DNA of 13,482 nt from UBA1724 sp963632245 (GTDB lineage Bacteria; Verrucomicrobiota; Lentisphaeria; Oligosphaerales; Oligosphaeraceae), in assembly GCA_963632245.1 (NCBI GenBank), contig CAVGTF010000060.1, forward strand, positions 1 through 13,482, in the 5' to 3' direction. The notes beneath the pieces were generated by a model. The model was not told where the DNA came from. It searched no databases and saw nothing but the letters and a program-made list of their open reading frames with translations. Within the stretch, counting starts at the first letter, position 1. Each line of letters starts with the position of its first letter. The position numbers were made by a program, and so were the translations under genes. Shown piece after piece: positions 13,396 through 13,482 of this stretch.

Positions 13396-13482
13396 ATGAA
13401 TTCTGTGGCGGGCCGTGAGTGGCTCCGTGCGGATTTTTTGGCATTGGGGGTAGAGGCGTTATTGCTGTTGGTGGGTGTGGCG
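13396..13482 (+). CDS. start of a gene cut by the window edge, hydrophobic N-terminus
   Basis: ATG at 13396 opens a frame of 29 codons to the edge without a stop (MNSVAGREWLRADF followed by LALGVEALLLLVGVA). The last 15 residues are hydrophobic, like a signal anchor or first membrane helix. The leader is pyrimidine-rich (TTTTCCTCTTCTTTCC), like most starts in the window, with only a weak AGAG near the ATG. Function cannot be judged from this fragment. Confidence 0.45.
   Translation, partial: MNSVAGREWLRADFLALGVEALLLLVGVA

Overview
The window comes from a GC-rich bacterium. It holds nine complete protein genes, one gene cut by the right edge, and three long non-coding blocks. Gene content is ordinary bacterial housekeeping plus sugar metabolism: an EF-G paralogue, nadD, rsfS, mannose-1-phosphate guanylyltransferase, rlmB, a Gfo/Idh/MocA dehydrogenase and a large glycosidase-like protein with a GATase1-like domain. 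Together with repeat-rich intergenic DNA and mostly Shine-Dalgarno-less leaders, this suggests a member of the PVC superphylum (Lentisphaerota or Kiritimatiellota). That placement is an inference; no rRNA or tRNA gene is visible to confirm it.

Layout, plus strand: 1-270 is repeat and hairpin DNA. 270-726 is an AT-rich regulatory region and a long leader. The genes are EF-G-like (727-2757), a structured 315-nt gap, nadD (3073-3891), rsfS (3937-4359), manC (4477-5583), a hairpin terminator, a DMT/EamA transporter (5729-6649) and a small XRE-type HTH protein (6714-7127). 7128-7500 is a second repeat block: three perfect hairpins, a (TAATGGG)7 array and a copy of a repeat also present at the left end. 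It ends in a bidirectional terminator (7502-7540).

Minus strand: a promoter near 12890-12917 probably drives Gfo/Idh/MocA dehydrogenase (12638-11610), rlmB (11455-10745) and the 1043-residue glycosidase-like protein (10712-7581), ending at the shared terminator. A dehydrogenase and a glycosidase-like protein in one apparent transcript suggest breakdown of some saccharide; the rRNA methyltransferase between them looks like a passenger. 12978-13360 is a third repeat block, including a large fold-back, followed by the first 29 codons of a plus-strand gene (13396 to the edge).

The most unusual material is non-coding. The three repeat blocks share diverged modules pairwise (left-middle, left-right, middle-right), sometimes inverted, as expected of a dispersed mosaic intergenic repeat family. 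Two further properties stand out. Most start codons follow pyrimidine-rich leaders without a Shine-Dalgarno sequence. The genes also avoid TTA, CTA and TCA codons almost completely, which leaves very long antisense frames open.
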